Translations under genes and position numbers: made by a program
Origin: Polaribacter marinaquae
GTDB lineage: Bacteria > Bacteroidota > Bacteroidia > Flavobacteriales > Flavobacteriaceae
Direction of reading: 5' to 3'
DNA length: 64,000 nt
Assembly (NCBI RefSeq): GCF_038019025.1
Contig: NZ_CP150496.1
Coordinates: 399,501 to 463,500 of the forward strand
Shown: positions 54,975 through 62,929 of the stretch, one piece after another
Position numbering within the stretch: the stretch's first letter is position 1
How the letters are laid out: every line of letters begins with the position of its first letter
Notes under the pieces: model-generated
The model's input: only the letters and a program-made list of their open reading frames with translations
Told to the model about the DNA's origin: nothing
Databases searched by the model: none

Positions 54975-55781
54975 ATGAATAAAATAAAAAATATTTTCTT
55001 TCTTCTTTTATTAGGAGTGGTAGTAATGTATTCTTGTGATGATGATAATAACGGTTTTTTTAATCCGTTTGCAGACATTAATTATGAAGAATTAGCAATA
55101 AAAGATAACGATTCTATTGTAAAATTTTTAAAAAACAATTATTACGACACTGATTTAGATTCTGTAAAAACATTGGTAAGTGGTAAAACTTCATTATTTG
55201 AAGATACAGATAAATTAAAATCTTATAAAGTTACAGAAAATGATATTGAACATACTTTATATGTTTACACAATAGAACAAGGTCAACCTTCACCAGTAAA
55301 AGGAAACCCAACAGTAATGGATTCTATATATGTAAAATATTCTGGTCAAGCTTTTGCAAATACAGAGTTGTTAACTTCTAATTTTGATAGAAATGACACT
55401 GGAGCATGGTTAACTTTAAATGCCGTTATTGATGGATGGAAGTATGGTTTTACAAATTTTTTAGGAGGTGAATTAAAAAAAGATAGTAATGGCGGAACAC
55501 TTAACGGACCAATTACATATTTAAATACAGGTAAAGGAATTTTATTTATTCCTTCTGGTTTGGCGTATTCTTCAATTGACACTAACAATTATACAAGTAG
55601 TTTAGTAGACACAAACTTAATGTTTTACATTGAGTTATTAGATATCGTAGAAGATACAGATCATGATAATGACGGAATACCTTCTATTGATGAAGATGCA
55701 GACGGAGATGGTGATCCAACAAACGACTTTAGTGATAATAGCAATCCTGCTTTACCAGATTATTTAAATCCTAATGTATAA
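54975..55781 (+). CDS. FKBP-type lipoprotein with C-terminal calcium-repeat segment
   Basis: 268 residues. Lipoprotein signal with Cys21 (VVVMYSC) followed by Asp-rich DDDNN, which fits a Bacteroidota surface-export signal. Residues ~95-225 have an FKBP-type peptidyl-prolyl isomerase layout (VMDSIYVKYSGQAF, TYLNTGKGILFIPSGLAY, MFYIELLDIV). The last ~35 residues carry Asp-rich thrombospondin-type-3-like calcium motifs (DHDNDGIPS, DADGDGDP). Probably an outer-membrane folding factor. Confidence 0.82.
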   Translation: MNKIKNIFFLLLLGVVVMYSCDDDNNGFFNPFADINYEELAIKDNDSIVKFLKNNYYDTDLDSVKTLVSGKTSLFEDTDKLKSYKVTENDIEHTLYVYTIEQGQPSPVKGNPTVMDSIYVKYSGQAFANTELLTSNFDRNDTGAWLTLNAVIDGWKYGFTNFLGGELKKDSNGGTLNGPITYLNTGKGILFIPSGLAYSSIDTNNYTSSLVDTNLMFYIELLDIVEDTDHDNDGIPSIDEDADGDGDPTNDFSDNSNPALPDYLNPNV

Positions 55782-55802
55782 TTAGAATTTTTACAATATT
55801 TA

Positions 55803-55835
55803 AAAAAGCTCTTGAATTCTTCAAGAGCTTTTTTT
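55803..55835 (+). terminator. Terminator after the FKBP lipoprotein
   Basis: Stem AAGCTCTTGAA / TTCAAGAGCTT with short TTC loop and T-run. Confidence 0.92.
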
Positions 55836-55972
55836 GTACAATTAAAACTAAATTTTAAAAGTTATAAATAATTTTAAAGTAGAATAGGTGAGTAAAATTA
55901 CCAATTTATGAAACTCTATAAAGCTCTAAAAAAAACAATAAAACTATTTTCAGAATAGTTTAGAACTAAAAA

Positions 55973-56004
55973 AAAAGTCCTTGTATATACAAGGACTTTT
56001 TTAA
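55973..56004 (-). terminator. Terminator of the 56021-56614 barrel gene (bidirectional)
   Basis: Perfect stem AAAAGTCCTTGTA / TACAAGGACTTTT with flanking A- and T-runs, 17 bases beyond the stop of the minus-strand gene. Confidence 0.88.
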
Positions 56005-56020
56005 TATTTTATAAATGTTA

Positions 56021-56614
56021 CTATAGCTTTAAAGATAAACCAAAAATAATTTGATCTGTTCTGTTATCTACAGTTACGTTAGCAAAATTTGCTTCAGTTT
56101 TAGATAAACCTCTTTCCCAACGAACATCGATACCAATTCTTCCTAATTCGATACCAGCACCCATTTGTAACCCAACAGAAAACTTATCAAACTCATCTGT
56201 AGTTAATCCAGAAAAGCTAAAATCATCTTCTATTATATACTGAAATGAAGGACCAATAAAAACATTGGCAACACCTAAAAATTTCTTACCTAATAAAACA
56301 GGAACGTCTAATTTTTTATATTCATATTCTGAAGTTGCATCGTTTGTATCTGTATACTCATTTTTTACTTGTGTAAAAACCAATTCTGGTCTAATATACA
56401 AACCTATTAAAGGTAATTTACCACGAAACCATAAACCTGCATGATAACCCGATCTAGATTCTCCTCCTTTAATAACATCACTTCCTGTAGAAGAAAAAGT
56501 TGCATCACCGTTATTATTGTAGTTTATACCTCCTTTTAAACCGAAATCGATTTGAGCATTAGAAGTTTGACTAAATGCAAAAGCCAAACACATCATTAAA
56601 ATTACTTTTTTCAT
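56021..56614 (-). CDS. Small outer-membrane beta-barrel protein (PorT-like family)
   Basis: 197 residues: signal peptide (MKKVILMMCLAFAFSQTSNAQ), GLKGGINYNN start and an 8-strand barrel pattern ending in IIFGLSLKL, matching the OMP_b-brl_2 family. Function unknown. Confidence 0.85.
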   Translation of the reverse strand: MKKVILMMCLAFAFSQTSNAQIDFGLKGGINYNNNGDATFSSTGSDVIKGGESRSGYHAGLWFRGKLPLIGLYIRPELVFTQVKNEYTDTNDATSEYEYKKLDVPVLLGKKFLGVANVFIGPSFQYIIEDDFSFSGLTTDEFDKFSVGLQMGAGIELGRIGIDVRWERGLSKTEANFANVTVDNRTDQIIFGLSLKL

Positions 56615-56651
56615 GTTTTTTAGATTTATAGTTTGTTAATGTTAAACGAAT

Positions 56652-57605
56652 TTATTTTCTAGAAATTACTTTTTTAACAGCTTTTACAACTGCAGTTGCG
56701 TCTAAACCATATTTTGCCATTAATTGTTCTGGTGTTCCAGATTCTCCAAAAGTATCATCTGTAGCAACAAATTCTTGCGGAGTAGGAGCATTTAAAGCTA
56801 AAGTTCTAGAAACACTTTCTCCTAAACCACCTAATTTATTATGTTCTTCTGCAGTAACAATACAACCAGTTTTAGCAACAGATTTTAAAATAATATCTTC
56901 ATCTAAAGGCTTAATTGTATGAATATTTATAACTTCTGCAGAGATACCTTGTGCTTCTAATTGTTCTGCTGCCTGCAAAGATTCCCAAACTAAATGTCCT
57001 GTTGCAACAATTGTTACATCTTTACCTTCTGTTAATTGAACTCCTTTACCAATTTCAAATTTTTGATCTGTTGGCATAAATACAGGCACTTTTGGTCTAC
57101 CAAAACGTAAATAAACTGGCCCATCAAAATCTGCAATTGCAATTGTTGCAGCTTTTGTTTGATTGTAGTCACAAGTATTTATAACTGTCATACCTGGCAA
57201 CATTTTCATCAAACCAATATCTTCTAAAATTTGGTGTGTAGCACCATCTTCACCTAAAGTAACACCTGCATGAGATGCACAAATTTTTACATTTTTACCA
57301 GAATATGCAACAGATTGACGAATTTGATCATAAACTCTACCTGTAGAAAAGTTTGCAAATGTACCTGTAAATGGTATTTTACCTCCAATAGTTAAACCAG
57401 CAGCAATACCAATCATATTTGCTTCTGCAATACCTATTTGAAAAAACCTTTCAGGGTTTTCTTTTATAAATTGATCCATTTTTAAAGAACCAATTAAATC
57501 TGCACATAAAGCAACCACATTTGGGTTTGTTCTTCCTAGCTCTGTTAATCCGTCACCAAAACCTGAACGTGTATCTTTTTTTTCTGTGTACGTGTATTTT
57601 TTCAT
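56652..57605 (-). CDS. Transketolase, C-terminal half (split enzyme)
   Basis: 317 residues covering the pyrimidine-binding and C-terminal transketolase domains (GFGDGLTELGRTNPNVV, IGIAEANMIGIAAGL, CASHAGVTLGEDGATHQ). The TPP pyrophosphate-binding N-terminal half must be a separate protein; it is not encoded next to this gene or elsewhere in the window. Pentose phosphate pathway / related ketol transfer. Confidence 0.92.
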   Translation of the reverse strand: MKKYTYTEKKDTRSGFGDGLTELGRTNPNVVALCADLIGSLKMDQFIKENPERFFQIGIAEANMIGIAAGLTIGGKIPFTGTFANFSTGRVYDQIRQSVAYSGKNVKICASHAGVTLGEDGATHQILEDIGLMKMLPGMTVINTCDYNQTKAATIAIADFDGPVYLRFGRPKVPVFMPTDQKFEIGKGVQLTEGKDVTIVATGHLVWESLQAAEQLEAQGISAEVINIHTIKPLDEDIILKSVAKTGCIVTAEEHNKLGGLGESVSRTLALNAPTPQEFVATDDTFGESGTPEQLMAKYGLDATAVVKAVKKVISRK

Positions 57606-57750
57606 TATTAAGTTGTAAAAAATGTTGTGTTGTAAATTTTGGTAAAAATAAACTTTTATTTGTCTTTAGGAAAAGAAAACGAAGATTAGAATTCGTTCTT
57701 TTTAACATAATTCTCTTAAAACTATAAAAAGACTAAAATCAATCTTAAAA

Positions 57751-58329
57751 TTATAGCTTCATTAACTCACTATAAAGTTTTTGTACAGGCAAACCAACTA
57801 CATTAAAATAGCTTCCTTCTATTTTTTCTATACCAATAAAACCAATCCATTCTTGTATGCCATAACTACCTGCTTTGTCAAATGGTTTATAATTTTTGAT
57901 ATAATATTTTATCTCATCCGAAGTTAAATTTTTAAAAGTAACTTTAGTAACATCATTAAATATCTTTTGAAAACTATTGGTTTTTAAAGAAACAGATGTT
58001 ATCACTTTATGCTCTTTTCCAGACAAATTACTTAACATTTTAAATGCTTCATCGTTATCTTTTGGCTTACCCAATGCTTTGTTTTCTAACCAAACAATAG
58101 TATCTGATGTAACTAATAAATCGTTATGGTTTAAGTTTTTAAAAGCTTTCGACTTTAAATCTGCTAAATAATCGGTAATTTCTTCTGCTACTAATTCCTT
58201 CGGATAAACCTCGTTAACTGGCTTTAATTCTATCGAAAAATCTATTTCTAAGTCTTTAAAAAACTGCTGTCTTCTTGGTGATCCAGAAGCCAGTATAACA
58301 TTGTATTTTGATAATTTTTGTTGAATCAT
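57751..58329 (-). CDS. maf: Maf-family nucleoside triphosphate pyrophosphatase
   Basis: 192 residues with the Maf P-loop-like ASGSPRRQQFF, TSDTIVWLENKALGKP and KAGSYGIQEW motifs. Hydrolyses non-canonical or selected NTPs (dTTP/UTP type). Confidence 0.92.
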   Translation of the reverse strand: MIQQKLSKYNVILASGSPRRQQFFKDLEIDFSIELKPVNEVYPKELVAEEITDYLADLKSKAFKNLNHNDLLVTSDTIVWLENKALGKPKDNDEAFKMLSNLSGKEHKVITSVSLKTNSFQKIFNDVTKVTFKNLTSDEIKYYIKNYKPFDKAGSYGIQEWIGFIGIEKIEGSYFNVVGLPVQKLYSELMKL

Positions 58330-58344
58330 GTGCTTAATTTAAAA

Positions 58345-58352
58345 CAAATTTA
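58345..58352 (-). promoter_or_regulatory. -7 promoter motif for maf
   Basis: TAAATTTG on the minus strand, 15 bases before the ATG. Confidence 0.55.
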
Positions 58353-58494
58353 ATACTATTTATACATTTTAGTTATACGAAAATCGTTTTTTGATATGAG
58401 TTCAAATTAGAATCTTAAAGACAACTTTTTCGCTGTAAGTATTCTTAATTTTACATCAGAAAATTTAATTATAAATTAAAAAATGTAAGAGATT

Positions 58495-58797
58495 ATGACT
58501 ATAAATTTTGAATACCACGATGTAGAGGCTAGCGAGAGGTTAGAAGAATTTACAAAAGAAAAATTAGAGCATTTATACAAAAAATTTAATATGATTGTTA
58601 GAGCAGATGTGTTTTTTAAAACAGAAAATACAAGCTCTGATGAAACCGGAATGATATGTAACATTCGTTTAAGTGTGCCAGGGCCATGGTTATTTGCAGA
58701 GGCTACAAACAGTAATTTTATGAATTCTATATCAGAATCTATTAAAGAACTAGACAAACAATTAACAAAAAAGAAAGGTAAAATGGCAACTTATTAA
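58495..58797 (+). CDS. hpf: Ribosome hibernation-promoting factor, short form
   Basis: 100 residues, single HPF/RaiA (YfiA) domain (INFEYHDVEASERLEEFTKEKL) without the long C-terminal dimerisation domain. Binds the 30S decoding region in starved cells. Confidence 0.9.
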   Translation: MTINFEYHDVEASERLEEFTKEKLEHLYKKFNMIVRADVFFKTENTSSDETGMICNIRLSVPGPWLFAEATNSNFMNSISESIKELDKQLTKKKGKMATY

Positions 58798-58834
58798 AAA
58801 GTCATTTAGAATTTCAATCAAAAAAAATAGAATT

Positions 58835-59956
58835 ATGAAAAAATCATATTTATTACAAAACTTTAATAATATTACAGATCTACCTTTAAACAATAGAGTT
58901 GTAATGGCGCCTATGACAAGAAGTAGAGCAGACAACGACCAAAATGTTGCTACCAAAGATTTACAAGGTTTGTATTATAAACAAAGAGCATCCGCAGGTT
59001 TAATAATTACAGAAGGATCACAAGTTTCTAAGCAAGCTGTTGGTTACATTAATACTCCCGGAATTTATAACGAAGCGCAGACAGAAGGTTGGAAAAAAGT
59101 TACTGAAGAAGTACACAAAGAAGGGGGTAAAATATTTATTCAGTTATGGCATGTTGGTAGAATTTCTCATCCAGATTTTCATAACGGAGCATTACCATTA
59201 GCACCTTCTGCGGTTAATGCAAATGTGCAAGTATATACGCCAGAAGGAGAAAAAGATACAGTAACACCTAAAGAAATGTCTTTAGAAGACATTAATCAAA
59301 CAGTTTTAGATTTTAAAAATGCAGCCAAAAATGCAATGACTGCTGGTTTTGATGGTGTAGAAATACATTCTTCTAATGGTTATTTATTTCATCAATTTTT
59401 TAACGAAGAATCTAACATTAGAACAGATGAATACGGTGGAAATGTAGAAAATAGAACTCGATTTTTCTTTGAAGTTTTAGACGCTGTCAAAGAGGTTGTT
59501 CCAGAAAGTAAAATAGGTGTACGATTTAATCCTTCTTTAAACGGAATTTTCGGAATGAGAGTTACAGAGAATTCAATTCCAACTTTCGAGTACCTTTTAT
59601 CAGAATTAAACGATTATAATTTAGCATATGTTCATTTATCAGAACCTTTTACAGATGTTTCTGATGTGCCACATGCAGTTACAAACATAGCAAAACATTT
59701 TAGACCTATTTATAACGGAACTTTAATGATTAATGCCGGTTTTGATGAAGCATCTGGAAATAAAATTATAGAAGATGGTTATGCCGATTTAGTAGCTTTT
59801 GGTAAACTATTTATTTCGAATCCAGATTTAGTAGAACGTTTTGAACAAGATGTAGATTTAGCAGATTGGGATAACGATACTTTTTACACAACTGGTAAAG
59901 AAGGATATACAGATTATGAAAAAGCTACGGTAGATGTAAGTGAAATTAAAAAATAA
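58835..59956 (+). CDS. Old Yellow Enzyme family alkene reductase
   Basis: 373 residues, FMN TIM barrel. RVVMAPMTRSRA at the N-terminus, QLWHVGR, and the substrate-binding His-x-x-Asn pair in VEIHSSNGYL; length and motifs match NemA-type flavin ene-reductases. Followed 12 bases later by a peroxiredoxin-like gene, suggesting a shared electrophile/oxidant stress role. Confidence 0.92.
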   Translation: MKKSYLLQNFNNITDLPLNNRVVMAPMTRSRADNDQNVATKDLQGLYYKQRASAGLIITEGSQVSKQAVGYINTPGIYNEAQTEGWKKVTEEVHKEGGKIFIQLWHVGRISHPDFHNGALPLAPSAVNANVQVYTPEGEKDTVTPKEMSLEDINQTVLDFKNAAKNAMTAGFDGVEIHSSNGYLFHQFFNEESNIRTDEYGGNVENRTRFFFEVLDAVKEVVPESKIGVRFNPSLNGIFGMRVTENSIPTFEYLLSELNDYNLAYVHLSEPFTDVSDVPHAVTNIAKHFRPIYNGTLMINAGFDEASGNKIIEDGYADLVAFGKLFISNPDLVERFEQDVDLADWDNDTFYTTGKEGYTDYEKATVDVSEIKK

Positions 59957-59968
59957 AATTTTAAAAAG

Positions 59969-60478
59969 ATGATTAAACCAAGACAAGTAGTACCCGATTT
60001 AACTATTAACTTAGTTAACGACACAAAATGGAATTTAAAAGACCAAAAACCAGAAAATTTTACTTTGATATTTGTTTACAGAGGAAAACACTGTCCGGTA
60101 TGTAAAAAACAATTAGAACAAGTAGAGAAAAAGATAGCAGATTTTAAAGAAAGAGGCGTAAACTTAATTGCAATTAGCGCCAACACAGAAGAAGTTGCAA
60201 AAGATACTTACAAAGAATGGGAAATAGAAAACTTACCTATTGGATATGACTTTTCTATTGAAGAAGCCAAAAAATGGGGGTTGTTTATTTCTAACGGAAT
60301 TAGTGATAAAGAACCAAAACAATTTATTGAACCAGGTTTATTTTTAATTGATAAAGATCATAAAATGTATTGGCAGTCTATACAATCAATGCCTTTTGGA
60401 CGACCTAATTTAAAAGATGTTTTGGGCGGAATAGACTATATTTTGAAAGAAGGATACCCTGCTAGAGGAGAAGATTAA
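59969..60478 (+). CDS. Peroxiredoxin-like (AhpC/TSA-fold) protein
   Basis: 169 residues, thioredoxin fold with a CxxC at Cys42-Cys45 (GKHCPVCKKQL) in place of the usual peroxiredoxin TxxC, so it may act as a thiol oxidoreductase. Likely cotranscribed with the ene-reductase. Confidence 0.85.
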   Translation: MIKPRQVVPDLTINLVNDTKWNLKDQKPENFTLIFVYRGKHCPVCKKQLEQVEKKIADFKERGVNLIAISANTEEVAKDTYKEWEIENLPIGYDFSIEEAKKWGLFISNGISDKEPKQFIEPGLFLIDKDHKMYWQSIQSMPFGRPNLKDVLGGIDYILKEGYPARGED

Positions 60479-60486
60479 ATACATTT

Positions 60487-60525
60487 AAACTTCCAATATC
60501 TATAAAATGATATTGGAAGTTTTTA
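60487..60525 (+). terminator. Terminator after the peroxiredoxin-like gene
   Basis: 14-bp stem AAACTTCCAATATC / GATATTGGAAGTTT with an 8-base loop and T-rich tail. Confidence 0.9.
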
Positions 60526-60547
60526 TATTACACCAAATTATAATAAC

Positions 60548-61408
60548 GTGCATTTAAAAAGACTTGTTAAAGATTTACCTAGTTTATTAAAAAAAACAGG
60601 CACAAATTGGCTTAATAGTGAACCTTTTGAGCTTAGTGCTATTGTTGCTTATTATGCTATTTTATCTTTACCTGCATTACTAGTTATAATTTTAAATTTA
60701 GTTGGTAATGTTTGGGGCAAAGAAATAGTACAAGGAGAATTGTTAGACGAAATAACCAAAGCAGTTGGTGTGCAAACTGCCGAGTCTATTAGATTGATGA
60801 TGTTAGATAGAGGAGATGAAAGTGTTTCTATTTTTACAACAATTATTGGTTTTGGAACATTATTTTATGGTGCAACTGGTGTTTTTTACCAACTACAAGC
60901 TGCATTCGATAAGATATGGAAAACCCCAGAAAACAAACAAGAAAACGGTTTTATAAAAATGATTTTTAGCAGAATAAAAAGCTTTGGTTTCATTTTAATA
61001 ATAGGTTTTTTATTACTGATAAGCTTTGTGTTAACAGCTTTAATTAGCACTTTTAATAAAAGAATCGAAAAATTCTTACCAGAAAGTTTATTCGAACATA
61101 TTTATATTATAGATTTTTTAATGTCTGTTATTTTTATTTATGTACTTTTTGCAGCAATGTTTAAATACTTACCAAGCATTACTGTAAAATGGAGAGCTGT
61201 AAAAATTGGTGCTGCAGTAACCGCAATACTTTTTGTAATTGGAAAATTTTTAATGGCGTGGTATTTTAATGAAATGGAACCAGGCTCAACCTACGGTGCG
61301 GCAGGTTCTATTATCTTAATTATGCTTTGGGTATCTTACTCTAGTTTAATTCTTTTTTTTGGTGCACATTTTACCAAAGTATATGCAGATACTTATTTTA
61401 TAAAATAA
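60548..61408 (+). CDS. YihY/BrkB-family inner-membrane protein
   Basis: 286 residues with about six hydrophobic segments and the family landmarks SAIVAYYAILSLPALLVI, YGATGVFYQLQAAFDKIW and PGSTYGAAGSIILIMLWV. Start GTG at 60548. Previously mislabelled RNase BN in related genomes; transport function unproven. Confidence 0.88.
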   Translation: MHLKRLVKDLPSLLKKTGTNWLNSEPFELSAIVAYYAILSLPALLVIILNLVGNVWGKEIVQGELLDEITKAVGVQTAESIRLMMLDRGDESVSIFTTIIGFGTLFYGATGVFYQLQAAFDKIWKTPENKQENGFIKMIFSRIKSFGFILIIGFLLLISFVLTALISTFNKRIEKFLPESLFEHIYIIDFLMSVIFIYVLFAAMFKYLPSITVKWRAVKIGAAVTAILFVIGKFLMAWYFNEMEPGSTYGAAGSIILIMLWVSYSSLILFFGAHFTKVYADTYFIK

Positions 61409-61468
61409 ACTTCTAATAGGTAAATAAGATTATTTACAGAATTATACACTTTAAGCAAGAAGTCTAAC

Positions 61469-61476
61469 TATCTTTG
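61469..61476 (+). promoter_or_regulatory. -7 promoter motif for the first DEAD-box helicase
   Basis: TATCTTTG (TAnnTTTG), 30 bases before the ATG. Confidence 0.55.
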
Positions 61477-61506
61477 TAGCCTATTTAATTCTACAAAACT
61501 GCAGTA

Positions 61507-62817
61507 ATGGCAAATCATATTAAAGATCAAAAGGAAATTTTACAAAAACTGAATATTAGTCAGTTAAATCCGATGCAAGAGGAAGCTATTGCTACAATCA
61601 AAAAAAATACAAATACAATTTTATTATCTCCTACAGGAACTGGTAAAACATTAGCTTTTGCTTTACCTTTATTAGATTTTCTAAATCCAGAAATAGAAGA
61701 AATTCAGGCGTTAGTATTAGTTCCGTCTAGAGAATTGGCTATTCAAATAGAACAAGTTATTCGTTCTATGGGTTCTGGATATAAAGTAAATGCAGTTTAC
61801 GGCGGAAGACCCATGTCTAAAGATAAAATAGAATTAAAGCATTTACCAGCGATCTTAATAGGAACTCCTGGTAGAATATCAGATCATTTTGCAAATGAAC
61901 GTTTTTCAAAATCATATATTAAAACTTTGGTTTTAGATGAATTTGATAAATCTTTAGAAGTAGGTTTCGAATATGAAATGAGAGGTGTTATTAATCAATT
62001 AACGGCTTTAAATAAAAGAATCTTAACTTCTGCAACACAAGGTGTTGAAATCCCTGATTTTGTAAGAATGGATAAACCAAATACGGTAAATTATCTTAAA
62101 GCTACAACTTCTAAACTTCAAATAAAAACAGTTGTATCGCCTGCTAAAAATAAGCAAAACACACTTTTACATTTATTGAATCATTTAGGCAATCAACAAG
62201 GAATCATTTTTTGCAATCTAAAAGATAGTATCAATACTGTAAGTAATTTTTTAGAAAGTAAAAATATTAAGCATGGTTGCTTTAGTGGCGGAATGGAGCA
62301 AAAAGATAGAGAAAGATCTTTAATTAAATTTAGAAATGGTACCAATCAATTATTAATTGCCACAGATTTGGCTGCAAGAGGAATTGACGTGCCAGAAATG
62401 AAATTTATCATTCATTATGAATTACCAAGTGCCGTAGAAGAATTTACACACAGAAATGGTAGAACAGCTAGAGTTTCTGCTAAAGGAACTGCTTATGTTT
62501 TAAAATGGAAAGATGAAAGAGTACCCGATTTTATTAAAAATGTTGAAGTAGCAAACATATCTAAACAAGCGGAAAGAAAAGCTGTTTTTTGGGAAACACT
62601 ATTTATTTCTGGTGGAAGAAAAGACAAAATCTCTAAAGGTGATATTGCCGGTTTATTTATAAAACAAGGTAAACTAACTAAAGACCAACTTGGTGTTATA
62701 GAATTAAAACAAGATTGTGCATTTGTTGCTGTGCCTGCAAGTTTAACTGCGGATTTAGTTGATAAATTAAACAATTCTCGTTTAAAGAAGAAAAAAGTTA
62801 GAATTTACGAAGTCTAA
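61507..62817 (+). CDS. DEAD-box-type RNA helicase with Asp-Glu-Phe-Asp motif II and DbpA-like C-terminus
   Basis: 436 residues. Motif I SPTGTGKT (Lys47), Ia PSRELA, GTPGR, motif II reads LDEFDKS instead of DEAD, motif III SATQ, motif V ATDLAARGID and motif VI HRNGRTAR. The last ~70 residues resemble the DbpA RNA-binding domain (KGDIAGLFIKQGKLTKDQLG). Probably assists rRNA folding or cold adaptation. Confidence 0.9.
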   Translation: MANHIKDQKEILQKLNISQLNPMQEEAIATIKKNTNTILLSPTGTGKTLAFALPLLDFLNPEIEEIQALVLVPSRELAIQIEQVIRSMGSGYKVNAVYGGRPMSKDKIELKHLPAILIGTPGRISDHFANERFSKSYIKTLVLDEFDKSLEVGFEYEMRGVINQLTALNKRILTSATQGVEIPDFVRMDKPNTVNYLKATTSKLQIKTVVSPAKNKQNTLLHLLNHLGNQQGIIFCNLKDSINTVSNFLESKNIKHGCFSGGMEQKDRERSLIKFRNGTNQLLIATDLAARGIDVPEMKFIIHYELPSAVEEFTHRNGRTARVSAKGTAYVLKWKDERVPDFIKNVEVANISKQAERKAVFWETLFISGGRKDKISKGDIAGLFIKQGKLTKDQLGVIELKQDCAFVAVPASLTADLVDKLNNSRLKKKKVRIYEV

Positions 62818-62905
62818 TTTTTTTTTAATTTTAAGTTTCATTTTTCCATCAGAATTAAAAATAAAGAAACCTAACTACGGCAATTATATAAACTAAAAAC
62901 AGTAG

Positions 62906-62913
62906 TACATTTG
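62906..62913 (+). promoter_or_regulatory. -7 promoter motif for the second DEAD-box helicase
   Basis: TACATTTG (TAnnTTTG), 16 bases before the ATG at 62930. Confidence 0.6.
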
Positions 62914-62929
62914 CATAAAATATTTTTTT

